A DNA stretch of 38,439 nucleotides, from NCBI GenBank assembly GCA_902514485.1, contig CABXQY010000005.1, positions 1 through 38,439 of the forward strand. The letters run 5' to 3'. Position numbers and translations under genes: made by a program. The notes under the pieces are model-generated. The model saw only the letters and a list, made by a program, of their open reading frames with translations, was not told the origin of the DNA and searched no databases. Origin of the DNA: an uncultured Candidatus Poseidoniales archaeon. Its GTDB lineage: Archaea; Thermoplasmatota; Poseidoniia; Poseidoniales; Thalassarchaeaceae. Shown here piece after piece: positions 9,373 through 19,161 of this stretch (position 1 is its first letter; each line of letters begins with the position of its first letter).

Positions 9373-10869
9373 ATGTTACCTACTATCGACGTCATCAAAA
9401 GTATCGATATTAGTGGGATACCTACTGCTACTTGCAATACCTCCGATGGCAGTATAGCCGTGGGTGATGACGATGGTCTCGTGTCGATTTTCAATATTGA
9501 GGGGGAGTTAACTGATTCATACTCGGTCGAGGGGAAAGTCACTGATTTAGCATTTATACAGAAAAATCTAATCGTAGGTTCTAGTATTTCTGGGATATCA
9601 ATTTTCTCAGATTCATCGGAATTTCATATTCCAAACCCTGGCTGTGAGATAATTGTAGTTTCAGGAATGAATTTTCTAGTTTCCGATGGCTCCGATTCGT
9701 TGTATTGTTTCAATTCTAGTGGAAAGTTACAATGGGAAAAAAAAATTGGGCATATCACTCATATTTCAAGTTCTGCCGATGGTTATTCAGCTATTGCCTT
9801 AGAAAATGGCAGTATCGTAATATTGGATCAAAGGGGGGGAGTATTGCATGAATCATCTGCCTCTGAGGATGATATTGAAACCGTCTCTTGTATGGTTTTT
9901 CGCCAAGATAATATTCTAGTCGTTGCTCGAAATTCTCTTGGTTTAATTATAGATAATAGGCCCGAAAATCGTATTGAATGTTGGAGTGTGAAAAGAGGTT
10001 TAATCCATACATGCGAGGTAGAAAGTCTCGTCAATTCAATTTGTAGTAATGCGGAAGGAGTCCTTCTAGGGTGTTTTAATGGGAAGTTATTATCTCTCAA
10101 GATAGACTCCATTTTTCAAGAACTATTAGCGGAATTCGATTATCCAGTGACGAATATATTTCCATGGGACGACGATGTCCTGATTGCTTCGTGGTTTGAT
10201 GTTGCCCGAGTCAATTCCGAAGAAGGTATTACTTGGAGTTTGGAGCATAAAGGTATAGTTGAGCACATTGTAAGCATAGGTGAGGCTAAAGTAGCCGTAT
10301 TGGGTGATGATAAAAAAAGTGGTAAATCTAATCCAATATACATCATAGACCCCAATTCTGAGACCAAATCTGCAGACTTTTTGTTTGAGGAAGAATTTAC
10401 TAATAGTCTGAATAGTTCAGATGAATTTTCGGGTGCACTCTCAGAAGACGAAGAAGAAGCATCATCTAGGAGGCCTGAGCTTCCCAAAAACACCTCTGAA
10501 ATTTTTGATGCATTGGATGAAGAATTACAGATAATAATAGATGACCCAGTAGTTGAGATAGATTTACTCGAAGATTTATCCAAATCTGCCAAATCGTTAA
10601 ATCTTCCTCCAATTGTGGATGTTGGTGAAGATAGAACAATAGCTTCAGAGTCTGATGGTACTGCAATAGTTTTACTCGATGGCAGTAAATCATATGATCC
10701 TGATGGTTTCATTAAAAGTTGGTCATGGGAAAATGAGAATGAGAAGGTAATTTCAGAATCATCCCAAGTCAAGGTTAAATTACCTAAGGGCGTACATATT
10801 TTTTATCTAACAGTATTTGATAATAAAGGTGCATCTTCTCGAGCAACTCTTACAATACAAGTGACTTAA
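9373..10869 (+). CDS. Beta-propeller-like repeat protein with C-terminal PKD-like domain
   Basis: Repeated GSIVILDQRGG/SIAVGDDDGLVSIFNIEG blades; C-terminal DGSKSYDPDGFIKSWSWEN...FYLTVFDNKGASSRATLTIQVT. Alternative TTG start 9355. Confidence 0.65.
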   Translation: MLPTIDVIKSIDISGIPTATCNTSDGSIAVGDDDGLVSIFNIEGELTDSYSVEGKVTDLAFIQKNLIVGSSISGISIFSDSSEFHIPNPGCEIIVVSGMNFLVSDGSDSLYCFNSSGKLQWEKKIGHITHISSSADGYSAIALENGSIVILDQRGGVLHESSASEDDIETVSCMVFRQDNILVVARNSLGLIIDNRPENRIECWSVKRGLIHTCEVESLVNSICSNAEGVLLGCFNGKLLSLKIDSIFQELLAEFDYPVTNIFPWDDDVLIASWFDVARVNSEEGITWSLEHKGIVEHIVSIGEAKVAVLGDDKKSGKSNPIYIIDPNSETKSADFLFEEEFTNSLNSSDEFSGALSEDEEEASSRRPELPKNTSEIFDALDEELQIIIDDPVVEIDLLEDLSKSAKSLNLPPIVDVGEDRTIASESDGTAIVLLDGSKSYDPDGFIKSWSWENENEKVISESSQVKVKLPKGVHIFYLTVFDNKGASSRATLTIQVT

Positions 10870-11507
10870 TCTGTTTCAGCGATCTCTACTTTACTCGTAT
10901 ACCAAACAACTTTTGCATTATTCTCCCATACATCATCATCTGACATTCCGTCTAATAGTATTGTACTTCCTACTGAAAGAAACGCGGGGTCTACAGTCGT
11001 ATTAGTCCCCCAAGGGAATTCATCGTTATCCTCTGCGAAGATATCCCAATTGCTATTTATGGTTTCATGATTTATGACTTCCTGTTCAAACATACGATAT
11101 TCGAAAGAAACAGATCTCAATGCATAATCCGCAACTTGGAATACACAATTGTGCGAAGGTCTAGTGAAAGTTGTATTTTCAAAAATTGTCATATTGAGGA
11201 TACATACTTGACCATTTAGCATCCCTTCACTATCTCCATTATCATTGTAACCGAGAACTAATGTTACATTTGTATCTTGATCTAATTCCTCGTGAATTAC
11301 TTCAACTAATGTAAATCTCAATCCTGCATCTCCATTGGGATCTAAATCAGAATTGTCAGGTACACCATCGTTATCAGAATCAGAGAGTCCTGTTTGATAA
11401 TTGTCAAAGACAATATCTGCTGTTGCATAACCGATTAATATTCCAACAAATATTGCAGATAGAATAGATATTCTTACATTTCTATCTTCGAACACATTGT
11501 TACTCAT
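10866..11507 (-). CDS. Membrane-anchored protein with one TSP3-like calcium loop
   Basis: N-terminal hydrophobic helix ISILSAIFVGILIGYATADIVF then DSDNDGVPDNSDLDPNGD. Confidence 0.6.
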   Translation of the reverse strand: MSNNVFEDRNVRISILSAIFVGILIGYATADIVFDNYQTGLSDSDNDGVPDNSDLDPNGDAGLRFTLVEVIHEELDQDTNVTLVLGYNDNGDSEGMLNGQVCILNMTIFENTTFTRPSHNCVFQVADYALRSVSFEYRMFEQEVINHETINSNWDIFAEDNDEFPWGTNTTVDPAFLSVGSTILLDGMSDDDVWENNAKVVWYTSKVEIAETD

Positions 11508-11551
11508 AATTAAACCGAAAGGTCACCATAATTTCAACGCATTGCAACTAA

Positions 11552-12481
11552 TTAAGATTTTAGTTCAGAAAGTGCTGATTTCAGTGCAGGAATTGCCTCT
11601 TCCCAAGTTGCGACAATGCCATAGTCTGCAACTCCAAAAATAGGTGCATCCGGATCTTTGTTTATTGCTAAAATGTATTTACTCGACCTCATACCTGCAA
11701 GATGTTGAATTGCTCCTGAAATCCCTACTGCGATATATAATGACGGAGTTACTGTTTTCCCAGTTTGCCCGACTTGCATTCTATGAGGCATCCCCCACTC
11801 GTCAACAACTGCTCTGCTAGCCCCTACTGCTGCACCTAAAATATCTGCAATATCTTCTAGATGGGAGAAATTCCCTATTTCCCCCATTCCTCTACCTCCA
11901 GAGATGATAATATCTGCTTCTGTAACATCTAAGCGTTCACTTGCTTTATTAATTGCTTCTTGGATTGATATTTTGATATCTGCGGACTGATTAACCGTAT
12001 TGATAGGCGCCTCTCCTCCTAATTCCGCTGCTTCAAAAGCATTTGGCCTTAGTGTAATTACTGCATCTCCTGATATTGTCAGAGTTTCTACTGCTTTACC
12101 AGAATAGATAGGTCTTTTTACTGTAATTCCTTCTGAAATCGATACAATATCTTGGATTATAGGTATGTTCCTCTTGGCCGCTAATCTCGCGCCGATTTCT
12201 CTTCCATTTGGTGATGCTGAAATTAAAATTTTACCTTCACATACTGTATTTAACGCAGTACTCCATGCACCACCGTCAAAGATATCAAAGCATTCGCCAA
12301 CTACAGAAATTACCTTTTCAACTCCCTCGATACTCGCTGCTTCAGATTCAGCTTTACCATTCGGACAAATAACTATTGATTTCGAACCAATGCTAGATGC
12401 TGCACCAATTAATTGATACGTGGTAGGATGAAGATTTTCGCCATTTGTTTCTGCTATTATTGTAAAATTCATTATATTCAC
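11552..12481 (-). CDS. etfA: Electron transfer flavoprotein alpha subunit
   Basis: ADIIISGGRGMGEIGNF, VGQTGKTVTPSLYIAVGISGAIQHLAGMRSSKYILAINKDPDAPIF. Confidence 0.93.
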   Translation of the reverse strand: MNIMNFTIIAETNGENLHPTTYQLIGAASSIGSKSIVICPNGKAESEAASIEGVEKVISVVGECFDIFDGGAWSTALNTVCEGKILISASPNGREIGARLAAKRNIPIIQDIVSISEGITVKRPIYSGKAVETLTISGDAVITLRPNAFEAAELGGEAPINTVNQSADIKISIQEAINKASERLDVTEADIIISGGRGMGEIGNFSHLEDIADILGAAVGASRAVVDEWGMPHRMQVGQTGKTVTPSLYIAVGISGAIQHLAGMRSSKYILAINKDPDAPIFGVADYGIVATWEEAIPALKSALSELKS

Positions 12482-12482
12482 C

Positions 12483-13238
12483 TCAAATTACATTTGCCTC
12501 ATTACGTAGTTTGGAAACAACTGTGGAGACATGTTCTGAACCCTCAAATTTTTGACCTGCTGCTTTTTCAGGTGGAGGGGTCTGTGAATCTAGATGGACA
12601 TTTGAGTCTCCTAAGTGAACGCCTAAGTCAGATGGAGTAATTGATTCAATAATCTTCTTTTTAGCCATCATAATTCCTCTGACGTTTGGCCTTCTAAGTT
12701 CTGTGGAACCTTTGTCAAAAGCAAAGACGCTGGTTCCCTGAGTAGATACTTTTTCTGAGCCAGCATTACTTGGCCTCATTGTGATATAGTTCCCATCAGT
12801 ATAACTTACTTCTGAAACTAAGGTTACGCATGTCGCCTCAAGTATTTCTGCAACTCCTGGGCCGGTAGAGCCTGCATTAGTGTCCGCTGCTTGTTTACCG
12901 CAGAGTACGACATCTGCCTCATATTTTCTAATCGCTGCAGCTAACAGTTGCTGGACATGAGTGCTGTCCATTACTCCTTCATCAGAAATGTAAACCAGAG
13001 TGTCTGCTCCTACGGCAGCAGCATCTGTAAGCATTTTCTTCGATCTGTCTGGTCCGCAAGTAATCGCGATCAGGACTCCTCCATTGTTCTCTTTCATTCG
13101 CAATCCAGATTCTAGGGCATATTCGTCATATGGGCTCATAGACCATTTACTCACGGAATTTTCATCAACTCCTTCTCCTGCGATTATTATCTTGGCGGTA
13201 GTATCTGGAACCTGTTTTAGTAACACTGCAATATTCAT
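12483..13238 (-). CDS. etfB: Electron transfer flavoprotein beta subunit
   Basis: MNIAVLLKQVPDT, SPYDEYALESGLRMKE, VLCGKQAADTNAGSTGPGVAEIL. Confidence 0.93.
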   Translation of the reverse strand: MNIAVLLKQVPDTTAKIIIAGEGVDENSVSKWSMSPYDEYALESGLRMKENNGGVLIAITCGPDRSKKMLTDAAAVGADTLVYISDEGVMDSTHVQQLLAAAIRKYEADVVLCGKQAADTNAGSTGPGVAEILEATCVTLVSEVSYTDGNYITMRPSNAGSEKVSTQGTSVFAFDKGSTELRRPNVRGIMMAKKKIIESITPSDLGVHLGDSNVHLDSQTPPPEKAAGQKFEGSEHVSTVVSKLRNEANVI

Positions 13239-13302
13239 ATCCAACCCTCTATTTTCTCCGAATGTTTTTTCATGTTTCAATTTAACTAATCAATCATTAG
13301 TC

Positions 13303-14484
13303 TTATGCATCTCTTGTGAATGCTTGAATCCCCGTAATATGCCTTCCAATAATCAGGTTGTGTATGTCATGCGTCCCTTCATATGTTTTGACAGATTCTA
13401 AATTCGCCATATGTCTCATAATAGGGTATTCATCTAGTATCCCATTGGCGCCATGGATATCTCTAGCAACTCTAGCAATTTCTAGAGCAATGTCCACATT
13501 ATTCATCTTAGCAAGTGAAATATGCTCTGGGATCCAAGTCCCTGCATCTTTCTTTTGCGCTAAATGATATGCTAACAATTGCCCCTTCGTAATTTCCCTC
13601 AGCATCCAGGCTAATTTGTTTTGGACAAGTTGATAGGATGCTATAGGATGATTAAATTGTATTCTACTCATTGCGTATTCCTTTGCCGAATCAAAGCATG
13701 CCTGTGCTGAGCCCAGTGCCCCCCATGAGATACCAAATCTTGCATTATTTAGGCATGAAAAAGGCCCTCTAAGGCCCTTAACTCCTGGTAATATACGATT
13801 TTTAGGTATCTTACAGTCTTGAAATACTAATTCACTCGTAACACTCGCTTTAAGTGAATGTTTACCTTTCATTTCAGGAGCTGAAAAGCCAGGGTCATTC
13901 TTCTCAACTATGAACCCTCTGATAACTCCATCTAATTTCGCCCAAACTACAGCAACCTCTGCTATAGTTCCGTTCGTTATCCACATTTTGGCACCATTGA
14001 TTAGATAATGATCTCCCTTATCTTCAGCCTTGGTAATCATGTCACCTGGATTAGATCCATAATCAGGCTCAGTTAGTCCAAAACAACCTATCCATTCTCC
14101 ACTTGCCATCTTTGGCAAATAATGATTCTTCTGTTCTTTGCTACCAAAGTCCCATATTGGATACATTGCTAGAGAACCTTGTACACTTGCAAATGACCTT
14201 AGTCCACTATCTCCTCTTTCAAGTTCTCTACAAATGACTCCATAAGCAGCATATGAGAGTCCGGGGCATCCGTATCCTTTCAGAGGTGCTCCTAGAACTC
14301 CCATCTCTCCCAAGGATACTCTCCATTCGTCAGGAAATACTCCGTCTCTACACGCATTTTCGATGTTTGGTATGACTTCTTCATCTACCCAGTCTCGTAC
14401 CATGTCGCGGACCATTCTCTCTTCTTCACTCAATAACGAGTCAACATCGTAGAAGTCTAATGCCTCATATGCCATAATTCTCAT
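13303..14484 (-). CDS. Glutaryl-CoA dehydrogenase-like acyl-CoA dehydrogenase
   Basis: LGAPLKGYGCPGLSYAAYGVICRELERGDSGLRSFASVQGSLAMYPI, GCFGLTEPDYGSNPGDM, NLESVKTYEGTHDIHNLIIGRHITG. Confidence 0.85.
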   Translation of the reverse strand: MRIMAYEALDFYDVDSLLSEEERMVRDMVRDWVDEEVIPNIENACRDGVFPDEWRVSLGEMGVLGAPLKGYGCPGLSYAAYGVICRELERGDSGLRSFASVQGSLAMYPIWDFGSKEQKNHYLPKMASGEWIGCFGLTEPDYGSNPGDMITKAEDKGDHYLINGAKMWITNGTIAEVAVVWAKLDGVIRGFIVEKNDPGFSAPEMKGKHSLKASVTSELVFQDCKIPKNRILPGVKGLRGPFSCLNNARFGISWGALGSAQACFDSAKEYAMSRIQFNHPIASYQLVQNKLAWMLREITKGQLLAYHLAQKKDAGTWIPEHISLAKMNNVDIALEIARVARDIHGANGILDEYPIMRHMANLESVKTYEGTHDIHNLIIGRHITGIQAFTRDA

Positions 14485-14543
14485 CCTCCGGCAATAATCG
14501 GTGCCAAATGAATGTTCCTAATTGAGCCAGTAGATTTTAGAGG

Positions 14544-15755
14544 TTATCTTTTTCTCCGACCTTTCCTCTTTGCATCTCTTTTCTCTTGCTTATTACCAAA
14601 TTTCATTGTCATCCAATATTGCATTTTTGGTGACGCAGTGTATGCTAGAGTTATTATTAGCATGGCTATTGTCAATGGTATTAAGAATCCAATAAATCCA
14701 CCGAGTACGATTCCAATGCCTCCAGATTCTTCTGTAGAGTGAAACTCTACCATTGTACCGCGGCTAGTGATTAACCATCCACTATCCTTCCCAGTATTCC
14801 ATGTTCCAACAATTCTTTCTCCAGAAATTGTAGCATCGAAAGATTGTGCATCTTCATTATCTAGCCAAGGATAAGTGGCATTCTCTTTGATATTATGTTC
14901 AAGCAGCGCGAAAGGCGCAACGATAATCAATGACCTAGAATCTTCTTGATGACTTAGGTGAGTGAATTTTCCCTCAACTCCTTTGATATCACTGACTGAT
15001 AATTTACTTTCGAGAGCTCCTGCTGTATGCAGTTCAATCATGCCAACTTGTTGGTCACTAGATACCGATACACAGTATTGGATATGATTAGCGGGACATA
15101 TCACACTAGTCCAAGGGTAGAAACTTCCTCCTATCCAAGTGAGAACATGATCTCTATCAATTATTCCAATCCCGTCCGTCGATGACGATATTACGCAGAG
15201 CATCAGGTCATTGTGACAGTCAATACTCGTGATGTCTCCTTCTCCTCTTCCATCAATTAAATGTGTTTCAAGTCCCCCATCTCCCTCCGCTCTAATCCGC
15301 CAAAGCCATCCATCATCTCCACCTACATAGGCCCAAGAACCAGCAGTATTCCAAGAAACAGCAGTTAATTGTGTTTGACCAAAATTTAGTTGTTCACCTG
15401 CTTGAGTTAGTGAATAATCATCAGATGTATAACGTAGTACCATTCCCTCATCTCCAACTAGGAAGGCAGTCCCTCCACCTGGGTGCCAATCTGCATGTCT
15501 CATAGTCTGTTTATCAGTTGCAGAGAGAGGTATTCTGATTTCGGGGTTATTTGCGAATATAATTTCAGCATAACTTTCGGCACCGTAAATCAAAATTCGG
15601 TCTCCTTCAGGATTCTCTGCTATTCCTTGAATTCCCAAATCATTTTCACGAGATATTATTGAATCTAACTCTACGGCTGAATCTGCATTAACTATTGGGG
15701 ATAACAATACAGTCATCATCACAGTAACCATTAGCACTGCCCGCCTTGCTCTCAT
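14544..15755 (-). CDS. Exported beta-propeller-like protein with C-terminal TM and basic tail
   Basis: Signal-like N-terminus (RRAVLMVTVMMTVLLSPIVNA), repeated W/GD blades, TM helix GIVLGGFIGFLIPLTIAMLIITLAYTA, tail EKRDAKRKGRRKR. Confidence 0.6.
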   Translation of the reverse strand: MRARRAVLMVTVMMTVLLSPIVNADSAVELDSIISRENDLGIQGIAENPEGDRILIYGAESYAEIIFANNPEIRIPLSATDKQTMRHADWHPGGGTAFLVGDEGMVLRYTSDDYSLTQAGEQLNFGQTQLTAVSWNTAGSWAYVGGDDGWLWRIRAEGDGGLETHLIDGRGEGDITSIDCHNDLMLCVISSSTDGIGIIDRDHVLTWIGGSFYPWTSVICPANHIQYCVSVSSDQQVGMIELHTAGALESKLSVSDIKGVEGKFTHLSHQEDSRSLIIVAPFALLEHNIKENATYPWLDNEDAQSFDATISGERIVGTWNTGKDSGWLITSRGTMVEFHSTEESGGIGIVLGGFIGFLIPLTIAMLIITLAYTASPKMQYWMTMKFGNKQEKRDAKRKGRRKR

Positions 15756-15856
15756 AGTAGTCGGAATACGAACATAGGTTTAGCCCTGTTTAATAGCCTC
15801 TCAGATGTTATCCTTCTCTCGTAGTATTGAATAACCAACTACTGTGCGCATTACTT

Positions 15857-16372
15857 ATGGAGAGATTCGACGTTAAGCGAGGATTAATGAAACAAATTAT
15901 GGCAGATGGTGGATTAGCGGTATTAGGAAAGAAATATTTTGATACTGTTGAAGCAGAGGGAGAGGCATCTTTTTCAGGTTCTCATGATATTATGATATCT
16001 ATTAAAGCACATTTTTCTGAAAGTGGTGCTCTAGTAATCGATGTCAAGAACATCCCACCTAATTTTGATGACCCTGAAGCAATGAAAATTGCTCAGGATA
16101 GCCGTAGAAGATGGACTCAATTTTTAGATGAAGCAACAGGATATAACTCGAAACAACGTGGAGATAAGGCCAAAGAATGGGCTAAGAAAGCATCCAAAGC
16201 TAAATCTGCGGTTAGTGCAGCTAGACATTTCATGAAGATGTCATCCAATGTTACAGAAGAGGTTCAAGAACAGGCTGAATCTTTAATTCAAGAAATCGAG
16301 TCAGCATTAGAACAGGGTGAAAATACTAGAGCTGCTGGTCGTGGCGAAAAATTAGATAAATTATTCAAATAA
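15857..16372 (+). CDS. Hypothetical protein
   Basis: ATG 15857 (MERFDVKRGLMKQIMADGG...); coiled-coil-like C-terminus. Track start 15827 is TTG. Confidence 0.55.
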   Translation: MERFDVKRGLMKQIMADGGLAVLGKKYFDTVEAEGEASFSGSHDIMISIKAHFSESGALVIDVKNIPPNFDDPEAMKIAQDSRRRWTQFLDEATGYNSKQRGDKAKEWAKKASKAKSAVSAARHFMKMSSNVTEEVQEQAESLIQEIESALEQGENTRAAGRGEKLDKLFK

Positions 16373-16381
16373 GGTGATTCA

Positions 16382-17500
16382 GTGACTAAACCCGATCCTC
16401 TATCACTTCTTGATGAAGAGTCTCGAAGTATGATAGAGAGAATGTTTAGCAGTTGTGAGGAAGTAGTTGGAATAAATCATATTGCTAAAGTCCTATCTGG
16501 AAAACCGACACATTCAGGTGATAGCCAGTTGAATGCATATATCGGCCTCGAGCCAAGTGGCAAAGCTCATTTGGGTTGGATGATTCTTGCTGAAACTATG
16601 GGTAAAATGCTTGATGAGGGAGTCAACATCACTATTCTATTAGCTGATTGGCATGCTTGGGTCAATGATAAATTTTCTAGAGATATGGAAAAAATTTCAT
16701 TGGCAGCAGATTATATGTCTGAAGTATTCAGAGTCCTATTGGGCCATCCTTCAGAGGGTACCGGGCCTGGTGAGATTAGATTCATCCGCGCTTCAGAAAT
16801 GATGGACTCAGGTAAGTATTGGGAACGAGTCTTAAGATGCTCAAAGAATATGAGTCTATCTCGTGTAAGGAGGACATTCAGTATCATGGGTAGAGATGAA
16901 GATTCATCCGACCATGACTTATCTGCATTTTTTTATCCAGCATTACAATCAGCAGATATATTTGAATTGGAAATTGACATCGCATTAGGGGGTATGGACC
17001 AGAGAAAGGCACATATGTATATGCGTGAAGTAGCTGATAGGAACAAATGGGTCAAAGCTACTTGTATCCATACTCCTATGCTATCTGGATTAAAAGGTGC
17101 AGGAGGAAGGATGGATTCTTATGACCATAAGATGTCTAAATCCGATCCGAATAATGCTATACTTCTACATGACAATCCAAAGAAACTAGGTAAAAAGATA
17201 CGTAAAGCATTTTTGGAGGTTGGAAATAATAATTCAGCTATATATGAAATTGCAAGATATGTGTTATTCCCAAGATTAGGTATTCTAAAAGTAAATCCCA
17301 AGCCTGAGTTTGGTCAACCTTCTGAATGGAAAGATATTGATTCGTTTATTTCAGCCGTAAATGACGGAACAGTTCATCCATTTGATGCTAAAATGGCTAT
17401 TTCTAGCGGTCTTGGAGAAGTATTAGCGCCTATTTCAGAGCATTTTTCTGATAAGTCTGAGATATTAGATAGTATGAATTTAATCACTGGCTCTCAGTAG
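16382..17500 (+). CDS. tyrS: Tyrosyl-tRNA synthetase
   Basis: AYIGLEPSGKAHLGW, LLADWHAWVNDK, ALGGMDQRKAHM, KMSKSDPNNAI; GTG start. Confidence 0.9.
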   Translation: MTKPDPLSLLDEESRSMIERMFSSCEEVVGINHIAKVLSGKPTHSGDSQLNAYIGLEPSGKAHLGWMILAETMGKMLDEGVNITILLADWHAWVNDKFSRDMEKISLAADYMSEVFRVLLGHPSEGTGPGEIRFIRASEMMDSGKYWERVLRCSKNMSLSRVRRTFSIMGRDEDSSDHDLSAFFYPALQSADIFELEIDIALGGMDQRKAHMYMREVADRNKWVKATCIHTPMLSGLKGAGGRMDSYDHKMSKSDPNNAILLHDNPKKLGKKIRKAFLEVGNNNSAIYEIARYVLFPRLGILKVNPKPEFGQPSEWKDIDSFISAVNDGTVHPFDAKMAISSGLGEVLAPISEHFSDKSEILDSMNLITGSQ

Positions 17501-17587
17501 AGCGTTTTGATATTTGACTGCTTATACCTAATATCGTAGTAGGTATCATAACCCTCTTTCCTTGCGCCAAGGTTCGGAGGAGTTGTA

Positions 17588-19141
17588 ATGACAGAGGTAG
17601 GAATTGATGATATAGCAATACATTTCCCTAAATTATATTTCGATATGGAGGATTTTGCGGAATTCCGTGGAGCGGATTTCGGTAAATTAAATCGAGGTTT
17701 AGGTTTGAAAGCAATGGCAATACCAGATGTACACGAAGATACTGCAACTATGGGCGCTAATGCCTGTGCTCGTCTAATAGATAGAAATAATCTTGACCCG
17801 AATGAAATAGGTAGAATCTACCTTGGTACTGAATCAGCACTTGATGGTGCTAAGCCTACTGCGACTTACATAATCGATATGTTGGAGCAAAGATATCAGA
17901 GTCAATATGGAGTAGATTGCTTTAGAAATTGTGATGTTGTAGATCTGACCTTTGCCTGTATCGGAGCCGTCGATGCCATGCATAATACTCTAGATTGGGT
18001 CGCAAGAGGTGGAGAGTCACAAGATAGAATGGGGATAGTAGTATTCGCAGATAATGCAAAATATGATCTTGAATCATCCGGTGAGTATACTCAAGGAGCA
18101 GGTGGTGGAGCCATCCTAATACGCCATAATCCTAGGTTAATTGTAATTCCTGATAATTGGGGGGTTTCAACAATGCCAGTCCATGACTTCTTCAAGCCTA
18201 GGAGAGAAGTTGATATGAAAACAGTCGTAGAAAATGTTCTAGACCTAGCAGAAGAAGCCGGAGAAAAACCAAGAAAAGCAGGCTTAGTAGAGAAAATTCT
18301 CGATGTATTGCCTTTATCCACTCTAAAAGATAATATTCTCTTTGAATCTAAAACTTTGAAAATTCATAAAGATACTCCTGTATTTGATGGTCAGTTTTCA
18401 AACCGTTGTTATTCTGAGTCAGTTAAACAGGCTTTCATTAATTTTAGAATCGAAGCAATACGCTCAGGCCGTTATGACCCTGAAAACGATGAAATACTTA
18501 CAAATCAGTGGAAAAGAATAATTGTACATCTCCCCTATGCTTTCCAAGGGAAAAGAATGTTCCCAGATGTTTTCAGACATGACCGCAGACATCTACCAAT
18601 ATGGGATGAAATAATTCAGGAGATTGGTGAAGAACCATTTCCTGAGAATTTTGAAGATACTCGAGAGGGTTATGAGGAATTCGAGAAAGCTAATGATCAA
18701 TACAGGAGACTTATTTCTAAGACTCCGATGTTTAAGGAATTCGTTGAAGCAAGAATTGAGAAGGCTCAGCGTGCTTCCAGTCTTGTAGGAAACCAATATA
18801 CTGGTTCAATTTTCCTTGCTTTGATGTCAACAATTGAATCGGACTTTTTGGAGAATGAGGAAATGGTAGGAGAAAGAATAGGTCTTTGTGGCTATGGTTC
18901 TGGTGCTAAAGCAAAAGTATTCGAAGGAATTCTCCAACCCAATTGGGGAGATGTTGCAATTAAGTTCAACCTGTTTTCTAGACTCACTGAAAGACATCCA
19001 ATTAACAAAGAAATCTATGAATCTCTTCATCGAGGGACACAGAATCAGTCAGTTGTTCAACCCAAGCAAGAGTTTGCATTAATATCTATAGGCGGTACCG
19101 ATGTTTTAGAAGGTCAGAGAAAATACTCTTGGATTGAATAA
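17588..19141 (+). CDS. Hydroxymethylglutaryl-CoA synthase
   Basis: VGIDDIAIHFPKLYFDMEDFAEFRG, LGTESALDGAKPTATYI, DLTFACIGAVDAM, GYGSGAKAKVFEG. Confidence 0.9.
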   Translation: MTEVGIDDIAIHFPKLYFDMEDFAEFRGADFGKLNRGLGLKAMAIPDVHEDTATMGANACARLIDRNNLDPNEIGRIYLGTESALDGAKPTATYIIDMLEQRYQSQYGVDCFRNCDVVDLTFACIGAVDAMHNTLDWVARGGESQDRMGIVVFADNAKYDLESSGEYTQGAGGGAILIRHNPRLIVIPDNWGVSTMPVHDFFKPRREVDMKTVVENVLDLAEEAGEKPRKAGLVEKILDVLPLSTLKDNILFESKTLKIHKDTPVFDGQFSNRCYSESVKQAFINFRIEAIRSGRYDPENDEILTNQWKRIIVHLPYAFQGKRMFPDVFRHDRRHLPIWDEIIQEIGEEPFPENFEDTREGYEEFEKANDQYRRLISKTPMFKEFVEARIEKAQRASSLVGNQYTGSIFLALMSTIESDFLENEEMVGERIGLCGYGSGAKAKVFEGILQPNWGDVAIKFNLFSRLTERHPINKEIYESLHRGTQNQSVVQPKQEFALISIGGTDVLEGQRKYSWIE

Positions 19142-19161
19142 TTCCTCTAGATTATATTTAT

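Noticed and set aside
10140-10772. 210-aa minus-strand ORF
   Set aside because: Antisense to the propeller/PKD gene, Ser-rich low-complexity translation, no independent start signal or family.
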